In this document: positions 8,261 to 16,840 of the stretch, piece by piece
How the letters are laid out: every line of letters begins with the position of its first letter
Position numbering within the stretch: position 1 is the stretch's first letter
Source: Acetobacteraceae bacterium
GTDB lineage: Bacteria; Pseudomonadota; Alphaproteobacteria; Acetobacterales; Acetobacteraceae
DNA length: 42,099 nt
Assembly: GCA_031291725.1 (NCBI GenBank)
Contig: JARLIM010000009.1
Span: 1-42,099 of the forward strand
Direction of reading: 5' to 3'
Translations under genes and position numbers: made by a program
Notes under the pieces: model-generated
Seen by the model: only the letters and a program-made list of their open reading frames with translations
Told to the model about the DNA's origin: nothing
Databases searched by the model: none

Positions 8261-9392
8261 ATGTCCGCTGAATCCGACGCCCTTAACGACCAGATCAAGC
8301 AGTCGGTGACGCTGCTGAGGAGGCATCTTTGACTGGGATGTCTCATCCGCCCGTCTCGAAGAACTGAATCATCAGGCCGAAGACCCCGAGTTGTGGAACA
8401 ACGCTGACGCCGCCCAGGCGATCATGCGCGAACGCAACGAGATCGCCTCAAAAATCGAAGGCGTGCTGCGCCTTGAGCGCGATTCGGCAGACGCCATCGA
8501 ACTGACCGAAATGGCCGAGGCCGAAGGCGATGCGGCGATGATCGCCGACGCCATCGCCACGCTCAAGGCGCTGGCCGAGGAAGGCAAGCGGCGTGAGATT
8601 GAAAGCCTGCTCTCGGGCGAGGCCGATAATCTGGATACCTTCATCGAAATCAACGCCGGTGCCGGTGGCACCGAGGCGCAGGATTGGGCGGAGATGCTCA
8701 AGCGCATGTATATGCGCTGGGCCGAACGCCGCGGCTTCAAGACGGTCATTCTCGATGAATCCGAGGGCGAACAGGCCGGCATCAAATCCTGCACCATGCA
8801 GATCACCGGCCCTGCCGCCTATGGCTGGCTGAAGACCGAAGCCGGTGTGCATCGTCTGGTGCGCATCTCTCCGTTCGACAGCGCCGCCCGCAGGCAGACC
8901 AGTTTCGCCTCCGTCTGGGTGTATCCGGTGATCGATGACACCATCGAGATCGAGATCAACCCGGCCGATCTGCGGGTGGACACCTATCGCGCCTCCGGTG
9001 CGGGTGGTCAGCACGTCAACAAGACCGAATCGGCGATCCGACTGACGCATATCCCGACCGGCATTGTCGTGGCCTGTCAGACCGACCGTTCGCAGCATCG
9101 CAACCGTGCCACCGCGATGGGGATGTTGAAGGCGCGGATGTACGAGGCCGAGTTGCAGAAGCGCGAAGCGGCTGCCAACGCAACCGAAGCGACGAAGACC
9201 GACATCGGCTGGGGCCACCAGATCCGCAACTACGTGCTGGCCCCCTATCAGTTGGTGAAGGATCTGCGCACCGGCGTGGAAAAGGGCAACCCGGACGCCG
9301 TGCTCGATGGCGGGTTGGACGATTTCATGGCCGCCGCACTGGCCGCCCGCTCGGGGGCCACACGCTCCGAGGCGAGCGCACAGGCGGAGTAA
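8261..9392 (+). CDS. prfB: Peptide chain release factor 2, expressed through a programmed +1 frameshift
   Basis: RF2 ends translation at UGA and UAA. The gene is in two frames: 8261-8329 encodes 23 residues ([15 protein letters not shown]...), then an in-frame UGA at 8330-8332 is bypassed by a +1 shift and reading continues from 8331 to 9392, giving 376 residues. The main part has SPF (VRISPFD), the tripeptide that recognises UGA, and GGQ ([10 protein letters not shown]), which triggers peptidyl-tRNA hydrolysis. Starting at an ATG after the UGA would remove part of domain 1, so the joined reading is right. The shift makes RF2 regulate itself: low RF2 gives more shifting. An automatic annotation may split or truncate this gene; it is not a pseudogene. 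Confidence 0.97.
8318..8333 (+). promoter_or_regulatory. prfB programmed frameshift site
   Basis: The site has the classical parts in order: a Shine-Dalgarno-like AGGAGG (8318-8323), a 3-base spacer, the slippery codon CTT (8327-8329), stop TGA (8330-8332) and C at 8333, the poor termination context. This is the known RF2 autoregulatory element. Confidence 0.95.
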
Positions 9393-9400
9393 TCGATGCG

Positions 9401-9426
9401 ATTTCCCGGCGATTTCGCCGGGAAAT
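9401..9426 (+). terminator. Strong hairpin after prfB, likely terminator
   Basis: A perfect 12-bp inverted repeat (ATTTCCCGGCGA at 9401-9412 and its complement at 9415-9426) with a 2-base centre starts 8 bp after the prfB stop. There is no T tract, so termination may be weak or the hairpin may only protect the mRNA 3' end. Confidence 0.5.
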
Positions 9427-9495
9427 TCCACCGCATTCACGTCGCGTTGCAGCTGACGCCGCAAGCTGCCCTCTTGGTTCACGAGAGGGACCGCC

Positions 9496-10458
9496 ATGAG
9501 CGGGTTTGCGGATTTCTCCTACGTCACCGTCAGCAACACCGACCCGAACACCATCGCAACCGACGGGATTTATAAAAATCCCGGCGATGCGGGGGCTTAT
9601 TTCAACGTCTATGGCCCGACGAATGAGGTGTTTGCCTATATCGCGATCAGCAGCAATGCCGATCCGAGCACCCAATTCACCGTCACCATCACCGGCGGAT
9701 CGCTCAGCCTGAACGGCATGGCGTTGGGGACGAGCTATTCCAACAGTGTCGGCAGTGCGGCCAGCACGCTCAATCAACTGGTCTTCACGCCCGATCCGAG
9801 CGTGACCTCGGGGGCGGTGGTGCAGATCAGCGTGGCCAATTCTGGCAACATCATCGGCACCACCGACAGTTTTTATGTCTATTGCTTCGCCCAGGGCACC
9901 CACATTGCCTGCCCCGGTGGCGAGCGGTTGGTGGAATATCTGCAAGCGGGCGATCTGGTGTTGAATGCCAAGGGCGCGCCGCGCGTGGTGCGCTTTGTCG
10001 GTCGCCGCAGCCTGAATTTGCGTCGCACGCCGCAGCACGCGCCGGTGCGGATTCCGGCGGGATGTTTGGGCGATGGTCTGCCGCGACGCGATCTGCGCGT
10101 CAGCCCCGATCATGCAATCGCCTTTGACGGCATACTCGTGCCCGCCAATGCCTTGCTGGGCACGGTGATAAGGCAGGAGGCGGTGGAGAGTGTGGTGTAT
10201 TACCACATCCAACTCGACGCGCATGAACTGGTGCTGGCCGAGGGCACGCCGTGCGAGACGCTGCTGGATGCCGACGACCCGCGTGGGTTCGACAATGCCG
10301 ATGAGGCGGTGATCTCGGATATCTTCCTCCGCCCCTGCCTGCCGAGGATGCGACAAGGGCCGGAGGTGGAGCGGATCAGGAAATGCGTCGGCCTGACATC
10401 GGCGGCCTATTCAAACGCACTCATCGGCACCCGCACCGGTGCCCGCATCTTGCGATAG
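9496..10458 (+). CDS. Hint-domain protein (Hint_2 type)
   Basis: A 320-residue protein of two parts. Residues 1-128 are rich in Ser, Thr, Gly and Asn and look like an extracellular beta domain (FTVTITGGSLSLNG); there is no classical signal peptide. Residues 130-300 are a Hint fold, the module of hedgehog and intein proteins: candidate nucleophile Cys130 (CFAQGTHIACPGG), the turn VEYLQAGDLVL, then SPDHAIAFDGILVPA with His206 and HIQLDAHELVLAEG. Hint domains cleave the preceding peptide bond through a thioester; whether this one does is not known. Similar proteins are common in Acetobacteraceae and Rhodobacterales, generally without known function. A good GAGAGGGA site precedes the ATG. Its last 52 bp overlap the end of tctA on the other strand. 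Confidence 0.8.
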   Translation: MSGFADFSYVTVSNTDPNTIATDGIYKNPGDAGAYFNVYGPTNEVFAYIAISSNADPSTQFTVTITGGSLSLNGMALGTSYSNSVGSAASTLNQLVFTPDPSVTSGAVVQISVANSGNIIGTTDSFYVYCFAQGTHIACPGGERLVEYLQAGDLVLNAKGAPRVVRFVGRRSLNLRRTPQHAPVRIPAGCLGDGLPRRDLRVSPDHAIAFDGILVPANALLGTVIRQEAVESVVYYHIQLDAHELVLAEGTPCETLLDADDPRGFDNADEAVISDIFLRPCLPRMRQGPEVERIRKCVGLTSAAYSNALIGTRTGARILR

Positions 10459-11930
10459 GCGGCGAAGGCCTGTGCGAGCAGCAGCAGCACGCACAAGCCG
10501 ATGAACACCGCCGAGATCGGCCGGTCGATGAAGGTGGCCAGATCGCCGCGTGAGAGCAGCAGCGAGCGGCGGAAATTCTCTTCCAGGCGCGGGCCGAGCA
10601 CGAAGCCCAACAGGATCGGCGCGGGCTCGAAGCCCAGTTGCAACAGCAGATAGCCGAACGCGCCAAAGCCCAGCGTGGCGGCAACGTCGAACATCTCGTT
10701 GCGGGTGGCAAAGACGCCGATGCAGACGAAGAACAGCGCCGTTGGATAGAGATAGCGATACGGCACCATCAGCAGCTTCACCCAGATGCCGATCAGCGGC
10801 ACGTTGAGGAAGACCAGGATCAGATTGCCGATCCAGAACGAGGCGATCAAGCCCCAGAAGATGTCCGGCTGCTCGACGATCAAACGCGGGCCCGGCTGAA
10901 TGCCGTGGATCATCAACGCGCCGAGCAACAGCGCCATCACCGCATCGCCCGGAATGCCCAGGCTCATCGTCGGGATAAAATCCCCCTGCACGGCGGAATG
11001 CGTCGAGGCTTCCGGGGCCGCCACGCCTTCAATCGCGCCATAACCGAAGCGTTCCGGCGATTTGGAGATTTTCTTCTCCATCGCATAGGCGATGAAGCTG
11101 GCAATGGTGGGGCCGGTGCCGGGGATGAGAGAGCACAGGCTGCCGATGATCGTGCCGCGCAGAATTGGCGGCAGGCCCTGACGCAGATCGGCGCGCGTCG
11201 GGCGCAGATCGCGAACACCGAGTTTGACCGACCTCGCCCCGGTGGGGGCCACAGAGTTCACGCTTTTGAGGAACTCGGCAATGCCGAACAGCCCGAGTGA
11301 AATCGCCACCAATTCGAAGCCATCGGAGAGTTCGATATAGCCGAAGGTGAAGCGCTCATTGCCGGTGTTGATATCGGTGCCCGCCAGCGAGAGCAGAATG
11401 CCGAACAATGTCATCGAAACGCCCTTGATCGGCGAGCCCTTGGCCAGCGTGGAGCCAGCCAGCAGGCCGAGCAACATCAGCGCGCAGATTTCCTGTGGGC
11501 CGAATTTGAAGGCGATGGATGCGATATAGGGGGCCAACACCATCATCTGCCCAATGCCGAACGCCGCCCCCACCATCGCCGCCAACATGGTGATGCCCAG
11601 CGCCACACCGCCCCTGCCCTGTTTGGTCATCGGGTAGCCGTCCAGACACGTCACCGCATGCGGCGGGTGGCAGGGCAGGTTGAGCAGGATGGAGCAGATC
11701 GCCCCACCATATTGCGCGCCGTAATAAATGCCCGACAGCATCAGCAACGCCGCCACTGGCGGCATCGAGAACGTCAGCGGCAGCAGGATCGAGATGGTGG
11801 ACAGCACGCCCATCCCCGGCAGCACGCCGACCATGTTGCCGACGATCACGCCTGCGAAGCACCAGATCAGATTGTGCCATTGCAGGGCGACTTCAAAACC
11901 ATGCGCCAGACCGGCGAAGCTGCTTTCCAT
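10407..11930 (-). CDS. tctA: Tripartite tricarboxylate transporter, large membrane subunit TctA
   Basis: The main channel-forming subunit of a TTT carboxylate importer, driven by an ion gradient. Of 507 residues, it is nearly all membrane helices (about 11-12). Family motifs are clear: the N-terminal VGNMVGVLPGMG, YYGAQYGGAICSILLNLPC and, in the second half, GSLCSLIPGTGPTIASFIAYAMEKK, which repeats the first motif as known for TctA. The ATG at 11930 is chosen because it gives the family N-terminus and overlaps the tctB stop by one base (TGATG), implying translational coupling. It works with TctB and a periplasmic TctC; the operon provides two and a third lies in the divergent operon. It is the last gene of the minus-strand operon. 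Confidence 0.94.
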   Translation of the reverse strand: MESSFAGLAHGFEVALQWHNLIWCFAGVIVGNMVGVLPGMGVLSTISILLPLTFSMPPVAALLMLSGIYYGAQYGGAICSILLNLPCHPPHAVTCLDGYPMTKQGRGGVALGITMLAAMVGAAFGIGQMMVLAPYIASIAFKFGPQEICALMLLGLLAGSTLAKGSPIKGVSMTLFGILLSLAGTDINTGNERFTFGYIELSDGFELVAISLGLFGIAEFLKSVNSVAPTGARSVKLGVRDLRPTRADLRQGLPPILRGTIIGSLCSLIPGTGPTIASFIAYAMEKKISKSPERFGYGAIEGVAAPEASTHSAVQGDFIPTMSLGIPGDAVMALLLGALMIHGIQPGPRLIVEQPDIFWGLIASFWIGNLILVFLNVPLIGIWVKLLMVPYRYLYPTALFFVCIGVFATRNEMFDVAATLGFGAFGYLLLQLGFEPAPILLGFVLGPRLEENFRRSLLLSRGDLATFIDRPISAVFIGLCVLLLLAQAFAAYRKMRAPVRVPMSAFE

Positions 11931-12391
11931 CAGTTCAGCACTCCGGTGAGAATCGGGAACGGCACTTTCAGGCCATAGGCGAACAGCAACACGCCAAACA
12001 CCGTCACGCCGAGGGCGAGCAGGAAGGCCTCCTTCAACCGCGTCCGGCTGGTGCCCAGGGCGGAGGCGAAGACGCAGGCGAAGATGGCCGGGGCAAGACC
12101 GGCGGAATTGGCCAGCAGGATGAACAGCGCCACACCGGAGGTAATCGCCGCCGCCGCCCGCCAATCCGGCGCACCGATCTTATGATGCGCCACCAGACCG
12201 GTGATGCTGCGCTGCGGCCACACCGCCATGGCGATGCCGAGCAGGATCATGCCCACGCCCAGCACCACCGGGAAAAAGCCCGAGCCGATATTGTGCAGAT
12301 CGCCGAAGCCGTAGCTTTGCCCCATCGCCACGGCAAAGGCGCCGATGGCGGCGATCAGAGCACCGGCAATGTGATCTCGGTGCAGATTCAT
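11930..12391 (-). CDS. tctB: Tripartite tricarboxylate transporter, small membrane subunit TctB
   Basis: Small integral membrane partner of TctA. Of 153 residues, there are four predicted helices: residues 8-25, about 35-57 (GSGFFPVVLGVGMILLGIA), 80-120 as a split pair, and 125-148. The motif GSGFFP near residue 36 and length of about 150 are typical of TctB. It overlaps tarD by 4 bp at its start (ATGA) and tctA by one base at its end, so the three are translated as a coupled unit. Confidence 0.88.
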   Translation of the reverse strand: MNLHRDHIAGALIAAIGAFAVAMGQSYGFGDLHNIGSGFFPVVLGVGMILLGIAMAVWPQRSITGLVAHHKIGAPDWRAAAAITSGVALFILLANSAGLAPAIFACVFASALGTSRTRLKEAFLLALGVTVFGVLLFAYGLKVPFPILTGVLN

Positions 12392-13533
12392 GCGGATAAT
12401 TCCTGCATCAAGGCGAATAATTCCTTTTGACGCTCAAAGCCAATTCCCGGCGCATCGGGCAGGCTGAGCAGGCCATTTTCGGGGTGCATATCGTCGGCAT
12501 AGCCCGCAAAGGCGCCGAACACCCCCGGATAGGCCTCGCAGCCGCCCAGGCCGAGACCGGCGGTGACGGCGAAGCTCATCATGTTGCCGCCATGCGGATA
12601 GACGCGCCTGCGTGAGCCACCGCGGGTTTCAAGCAGGCCGACCATCTTCGCGAAGGAATCGATGCCGTACGCCTGCGGCGGATCGACCTGCAACACATCA
12701 CGATCCAGCCGAAAGCCGCCGAATCGCAGCAGATTATCGACATCGGCAAGGCAGAACAGATTCTCGCCGGTGGCCAATGCCGGACTGTAGCTGGCGGCGA
12801 GTTCGGCGAAATCGCCATAGGCGTGCACCCCCACCGGCTCCTCAAACCACCGCAGATTGTAAGGTGCCAAGCGGGCCGCCCAAGCGCGGGCGCGGTCGAG
12901 ATCCATCGCGGCATTGGCGTCCACCGCCAGATTTTGCGCATCGCCCAGAATGGCCAGCGTGGCATCGAGCCTGCGGCAATCCGCATCGAGCGACAAACCG
13001 CCGGTCTTGATCTTCAGCGCGGTGTATCCGGCATCCAGATGCCGACGCACTTCGTCTTGCAGCAAGGCGAGGTCGTTCTCCGGCTGATACCAACCGCCGC
13101 CGACATAGCACGGCACTTTGTCGGCCATCTGCGGATTGCCGTAGCGATCTGCCAACACGCGCCAGAGCGGCTGCCCTTTTGCTTTGGCCACCGCATCCCA
13201 GATGGCCGTCTCGATGGTACCGATCGGCACGGAGCGTTCGGCATCGCCGCCTGGCTTTTCGCGCGTCATCATCCGCGCCACGGCTTTCGCCGGGTCGATC
13301 AACCCGTCATCGCCCAGCAATGTCTCCGGATCGGCCGAGAGCAGGCGGGGGATGAAGCGATCGCGCATCGACGCCCCACAGGCATAGCGGCCGGTGGAGT
13401 TGAAGGCATAGCCGGTGGCGCGGTCGGTGATCACGGCGACGATGGAGGTCGTCATTTCCCCGAAATCAAAGGCCGCGTTGCGCAGCGACGAACGCACCGG
13501 GACGGCACGCTCGCGGATTTGAAGAATTTTCAT
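12388..13533 (-). CDS. tarD: D(-)-tartrate dehydratase-like enolase-superfamily enzyme
   Basis: Likely dehydrates D(-)-tartrate or a close hydroxy-diacid to oxaloacetate. Of 381 residues, the whole chain follows the Bradyrhizobium D-tartrate dehydratase pattern: FGEMTTSIVAV, YAFNSTGRYACG, REKPGGDAERSVPIGT and IWDAVAKAKGQPLWRVL in the cap and early barrel. Then comes the KxK acid/base pair Lys174/Lys176 (LKIKTGG), metal ligands Asp205 (VDANAAMD), Glu231 (WFEEP) and Glu257 (GENLF), and general acid His314 (PHGGNMMSF). All catalytic positions are present, so the enzyme should be active; the exact diacid is inferred from family. It is embedded between tctC and tctBA, linking catalysis to carboxylate uptake. 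No clear ribosome binding site precedes the ATG at 13533; a REP-like hairpin lies 40 bp upstream. Confidence 0.8.
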   Translation of the reverse strand: MKILQIRERAVPVRSSLRNAAFDFGEMTTSIVAVITDRATGYAFNSTGRYACGASMRDRFIPRLLSADPETLLGDDGLIDPAKAVARMMTREKPGGDAERSVPIGTIETAIWDAVAKAKGQPLWRVLADRYGNPQMADKVPCYVGGGWYQPENDLALLQDEVRRHLDAGYTALKIKTGGLSLDADCRRLDATLAILGDAQNLAVDANAAMDLDRARAWAARLAPYNLRWFEEPVGVHAYGDFAELAASYSPALATGENLFCLADVDNLLRFGGFRLDRDVLQVDPPQAYGIDSFAKMVGLLETRGGSRRRVYPHGGNMMSFAVTAGLGLGGCEAYPGVFGAFAGYADDMHPENGLLSLPDAPGIGFERQKELFALMQELSA

Positions 13534-13573
13534 GTTATTGCGACAACACAGACAACAGCCTCTCGTTCAAAAT

Positions 13574-13617
13574 CGCCGTCATTGCCAGGTGGCGTCGCCG
13601 ACGCAGCAATGACGGCG
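13574..13617. repeat. REP-like inverted repeat between tctC and tarD
   Basis: CGCCGTCATTGC at 13574-13585 pairs perfectly with its complement at 13606-13617, directly after the tctC stop, and encloses a smaller GGCGTCGCC palindrome. It resembles REP elements placed after binding-protein genes in transport operons, where the hairpin protects the upstream message. It could raise TctC relative to the enzymes and membrane subunits downstream. Confidence 0.6.
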
Positions 13618-14604
13618 CTACACCGGCTCGATGCCCGACTTCGCCACCAGATCGCGCCACATCGGCACTTCGTCGTCGATGCGCTTTTTCATCCCGGCCG
13701 GACCGTTGGCGAGCACTTGCAGACCATCCTTGCGCAGCAACGCCTCCGTGTCGGGCTCGTGCAGCAGCGCGATGGCGGCCTTGACCAGCGCGTCGATCAC
13801 CGGTTGCGGCGTCTTGGCCGGAGCCATGAAGGCCTGGAAGGTGTCGGTGACGAAATCCGGATAGCCGGATTCGATCATCGTCGGCACATTCGGCAGATCC
13901 GGCCAGCGGGTGCGGCTGGTCACGGCGAGCGGCACCAACTGCCCGGCGGCGATCAGCGGCAGGGTTGGCGTCAACGCCACACAGCCGAAGGGCGTGGTGT
14001 TCTGCAACACCGCCTGCATGCCGGGTCCGCCGCCATTATAGGGCACATGCGTGATCTGAACGTCCGCGCGGAGCTTGAACAACTCGGCCGACAGATGCGG
14101 CGTGGTGCCGATGCCGGCCGAGGCATAGCTGAGCGCATTCGGCTCGGCCTTCGCCTTCGCCACCACATCGGCCATCGCCTTGAAGCCGGATTTCGGGTTG
14201 GCGAAGAAGATGTTGGGCGAGGTGCCCAGCTCGGCCAACGGCGCAAAATCCTTATAGATGTCGTAGGGAACTTTTTTGTAGAGCCCCGGATTGACCACCA
14301 AGGCGCTTGAATGGATCAACAAGGTGTAACCATCCGGCTCGGCATGGGCGACGACGCCGCAGCCGATATTGCCGCCAGCACCGGGGTGGTTTTCCACCAC
14401 GAACGAACCGTTCAGATGCGCGCCCAACTGCGCCGCCACCACCCGCGCCACCACGTCTGTCGGGCCGCCGGGCGCGAAGGGGACGATGATGCGCACCGGT
14501 CGATCCGGGTAGGTTGCCGCACGCGCGGACCGCAGCATCGTCGCACCCGCCGCCAAGCCGGCGACGCCGCCAAGAACCACACGCCGTGAGATGTTGTTGA
14601 TCAT
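13618..14604 (-). CDS. tctC: TctC/Bug-family periplasmic binding protein (second in operon)
   Basis: Captures a carboxylate in the periplasm and hands it to TctAB. Of 328 residues, the leader contains ISRRVVLGGVAGLAAGATML, a twin-arginine type signal, cleaved near ARAATYP. The mature protein starts YPDRPVRIIVPFAPGGPTDVVARVV, the Bug-family ligand loop. Other family blocks are VVENHPGAGGNIGC, HVPYNGGGPGMQAVL and DLPNVPTMIESGYPDF. GGAG lies 7 bases before the ATG. It lacks the Asp residues that bind amino groups in amino-acid-specific Bug proteins, as far as I can judge by eye, so a di- or tri-acid is more likely. It is 56 bp from the paralogous tctC upstream, which it closely resembles, suggesting tandem duplication. 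Confidence 0.93.
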   Translation of the reverse strand: MINNISRRVVLGGVAGLAAGATMLRSARAATYPDRPVRIIVPFAPGGPTDVVARVVAAQLGAHLNGSFVVENHPGAGGNIGCGVVAHAEPDGYTLLIHSSALVVNPGLYKKVPYDIYKDFAPLAELGTSPNIFFANPKSGFKAMADVVAKAKAEPNALSYASAGIGTTPHLSAELFKLRADVQITHVPYNGGGPGMQAVLQNTTPFGCVALTPTLPLIAAGQLVPLAVTSRTRWPDLPNVPTMIESGYPDFVTDTFQAFMAPAKTPQPVIDALVKAAIALLHEPDTEALLRKDGLQVLANGPAGMKKRIDDEVPMWRDLVAKSGIEPV

Positions 14605-14660
14605 GGAGTTTCTCCGGGCACTGCTGGAGCAGTGTTCTGTTTATGTCAGTTGCCGCCGTT

Positions 14661-15641
14661 CTAAACTTGACCAACCCCCGCCTTGTCGATCAACGCCGCC
14701 CACATCGGCACTTCGCGGGCGATGCGGGCGGCCATTGCATCCGGGCCGCCTGCCAGCACTTCGTAGCCTTCGGTGAAAAGCTGTTGATGCACCTGTGCAT
14801 CGTTGAGAATGGCCTGGGTTGTGCGCACCAGCACCTCCACCACCGGTTGCGGCATGTGTGCCGGACCGATGAAGGCCATGAAGGTGTCGGTGACGAAATC
14901 GGGAAATCCCGCCTCGATCATCGTCGGCACGTTGGGCAAGTTCGGTGAGCGCGAGCGCCCGGTGACCGCCAGAGGCACCAGCTTGCCCGCCGCAATCATC
15001 GGCAATGTCGCCTGCATCGAGACGCAGCCGAGCGGGACGGTGTTCTGCAACACCGCCGCCACGCAGGGACCGCCGCCGGGATAGGGCACATGCACCATCT
15101 GAATGCCCGCGCGCAGTTTGAGCAATTCGCCGGACAGATGCGGCGGCGTGCCGATGCCAGCGCTGGAGAAGCTCAGCGCCTGCGGGTCCGCCTTGGCACG
15201 CGCAACCACATCGGCCATCGATGTCAGCCCGCTCTGCGGATTGGTGAAGAAGATGTTCGGCGAGGTGGCCAATTCCATCAGCGGGGTGAAATCACGCACC
15301 ACATCATAGGGCTTTTTCTTGTAGAGGCTCGGGTTGATCACCAGGGCGCTGGTGTGAACCATCAAGGTGGTGCCATCCGGCTCGGCGCGGGCGACGAAAT
15401 TGCAGCCGATATTGCCGCCCGCCCCCGGATGATTTTCCACGATGAAGGTGCCGTTGAGCTTTTCCCCCAGATGAGCGGCCAGCACCCGCGCCAGCACGTC
15501 TGCCGGGCCGCCGGGGGCGAAGCCGGTGACAATGCGGACTGGACGCTGCGGATAGTCCGCAGCACGGGCAAGACCGGGCGCCGCGAGGGCAACCCCGGCC
15601 ACACCCGCCGTAAAGTGACGTCGCGATATGCTGCTGGACAT
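14661..15641 (-). CDS. tctC: TctC/Bug-family periplasmic binding protein (first in operon)
   Basis: Solute receptor of the same type as its downstream neighbour. Of 326 residues, SISRRHFTAGVAGVALAAPG forms a twin-arginine type signal with cleavage near ARAADYP. The mature chain has DYPQRPVRIVTGFAPGGPADVLARVL, FIVENHPGAGGNIGCNF, MVHVPYPGGGPCVAAVL and NLPNVPTMIEAGFPDFV. The ATG at 15641 is preferred because GGGGGAG lies 6 bases before it. An in-frame ATG at 15671 overlaps the cyclase stop (TGATG) and would add ten residues ahead of the signal. The two tandem proteins share most conserved blocks but differ in ligand-loop neighbours, so they may bind related acids. Confidence 0.92.
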   Translation of the reverse strand: MSSSISRRHFTAGVAGVALAAPGLARAADYPQRPVRIVTGFAPGGPADVLARVLAAHLGEKLNGTFIVENHPGAGGNIGCNFVARAEPDGTTLMVHTSALVINPSLYKKKPYDVVRDFTPLMELATSPNIFFTNPQSGLTSMADVVARAKADPQALSFSSAGIGTPPHLSGELLKLRAGIQMVHVPYPGGGPCVAAVLQNTVPLGCVSMQATLPMIAAGKLVPLAVTGRSRSPNLPNVPTMIEAGFPDFVTDTFMAFIGPAHMPQPVVEVLVRTTQAILNDAQVHQQLFTEGYEVLAGGPDAMAARIAREVPMWAALIDKAGVGQV

Positions 15642-15670
15642 GAACTTCTCCCCCGAGAAGCGATTTTGCA

Positions 15671-16657
15671 TCAGCGTATCGCGATTGGGTTCACGGGGGA
15701 ACCGACTGCGCCGGTAATTGGCAGTGCCGGCGCGATAAACATGAACTCATAGCGGCGATCGGCCGCACACTCCGCACTGAGCACGTCGAGCTTGAAGATT
15801 TCGCCCATCGTCAGACCCATGATCGGGATGCAGATCCAGTGCCAGGGCTGGTTGATGCCCTCGGAATTGTTCGGACGCACCTCCACGCCCCAGGTGTCGG
15901 TGGCGATGGCGGCGACCTGATGCGCCTGCAGCCAATCCAGCGTCTCGAAATCCAGCCCCGGCGCGTCACCGCCCGGATAGCCGTCCCACGAGCCGGCCTT
16001 GAGGCATTTTTCCATCTGCCCGGTGCGCAGCAGGATGTGATCGCCCCGCCCGACCGTGACATTCTGCGATTTCAGCGTGGCATCGAGCAGGTCGTTGGTG
16101 ATGGCGAAACCGTCTTCGAGATATTCCACGCCGAGATGGCGCGCGAGGTCGAGCAGCACGCCTCGGCCGACCATTTTTTCCTTGGTGTGCTCAATGCCCG
16201 CCTTGGCCGCGCCGAAGCTGGAGACTTCGCGGCAATCATAGCCGTTCCACATATGGTTATCATAGAAGATGTGCCCCAGCCCATCCCAATGCGTCCCCGC
16301 CTGGAGGGGGAACAGCACCATGTCATCGGCCGAGCGGATGCCGCGCTTGTCCAGCGTGCCGGAATAGGCGTCGCTGCCGGAGCGCAGCATGGTGTGGACG
16401 GGGTTGAAACGCCCCACCGGCGGGAATTTCGTCTTGCCACCCTGCGGGCCGTCTTTATCGTAATTCAGCGCCAGCGAGATCACTTGCCCAGTCTTGACCA
16501 AAGACGCGGCACGCACGACGTCTTCCGGGGTGGTGTAATTCAACGTACCGAGTTGATCGTCCGCCCCCCACTTGCCCCAGTTCTTCAGACGGGCTGCTGC
16601 CTGTTCCAGGATGGCGCGGTTGACGAAGGTAGGCTTCTTGCCGGTTGCGTGATCCAT
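15671..16657 (-). CDS. Cyclase-family (kynurenine formamidase-like) metal hydrolase
   Basis: A 328-residue member of the cyclase family, metal-dependent enzymes that open formamide, lactone or amide bonds. The family metal motif is complete: LQAGTHWDGLGH with His123, Asp125 and His129. Other family blocks are NWGKWGADDQLGTLNYTTPE near the start and GDHILLRTGQMEK, GLDFETLDWLQAHQVAAIATDT further on. It is longer than kynurenine formamidase (about 210) and belongs to the 300-350-residue cytoplasmic group often found beside TctC genes. No signal peptide. The start at 16657 is set by AGAGGA just upstream and by loss of family similarity before it. It is first in the minus-strand operon. The substrate is unknown, probably an amide or lactone imported by the Tct system. 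Confidence 0.85.
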   Translation of the reverse strand: MDHATGKKPTFVNRAILEQAAARLKNWGKWGADDQLGTLNYTTPEDVVRAASLVKTGQVISLALNYDKDGPQGGKTKFPPVGRFNPVHTMLRSGSDAYSGTLDKRGIRSADDMVLFPLQAGTHWDGLGHIFYDNHMWNGYDCREVSSFGAAKAGIEHTKEKMVGRGVLLDLARHLGVEYLEDGFAITNDLLDATLKSQNVTVGRGDHILLRTGQMEKCLKAGSWDGYPGGDAPGLDFETLDWLQAHQVAAIATDTWGVEVRPNNSEGINQPWHWICIPIMGLTMGEIFKLDVLSAECAADRRYEFMFIAPALPITGAVGSPVNPIAIR

Positions 16658-16673
16658 GATTTCCTCTTGGATT

Positions 16674-16679
16674 ATTATA
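16674..16679 (-). promoter_or_regulatory. Candidate -10 element for the minus-strand catabolic operon
   Basis: A perfect TATAAT on the minus strand lies 16 bases before the cyclase-family ATG, so the leader would be very short, with the AGAGGA ribosome site almost at the transcript start. No convincing -35 is present at normal spacing, which suggests an activator or another promoter. Confidence 0.3.
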
Positions 16680-16781
16680 TTTCTTGGCCGCCTCAAACAG
16701 CCGCCGCCGCGTGAAAAAGGCACCGCATATGCGAAGGCGGTGAGCCGCCGCAGGAGCAATTTGCGATATTTTCACGTTGCG

Positions 16782-16809
16782 TTGACTGGTGCGAACGTTG
16801 GTATAGCCT
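16782..16809 (+). promoter_or_regulatory. Candidate promoter of the amidohydrolase-tctC-dehydrogenase operon
   Basis: TTGACT at 16782-16787 and TAGCCT at 16804-16809 are 16 bp apart; an overlapping TATAGC gives a spacing of only 14. The match is moderate. The inverted repeat at 16841-16860 would then lie just downstream of the transcript start, a usual place for a repressor site. Confidence 0.35.
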
Positions 16810-16840
16810 GCGGAGGGGAGTAGGGGCTGTCAAGCCGCTG

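Noticed and set aside
8330..8332. Stop codon making prfB look like a pseudogene
   Set aside because: It is the programmed frameshift stop of RF2, with all signals intact.
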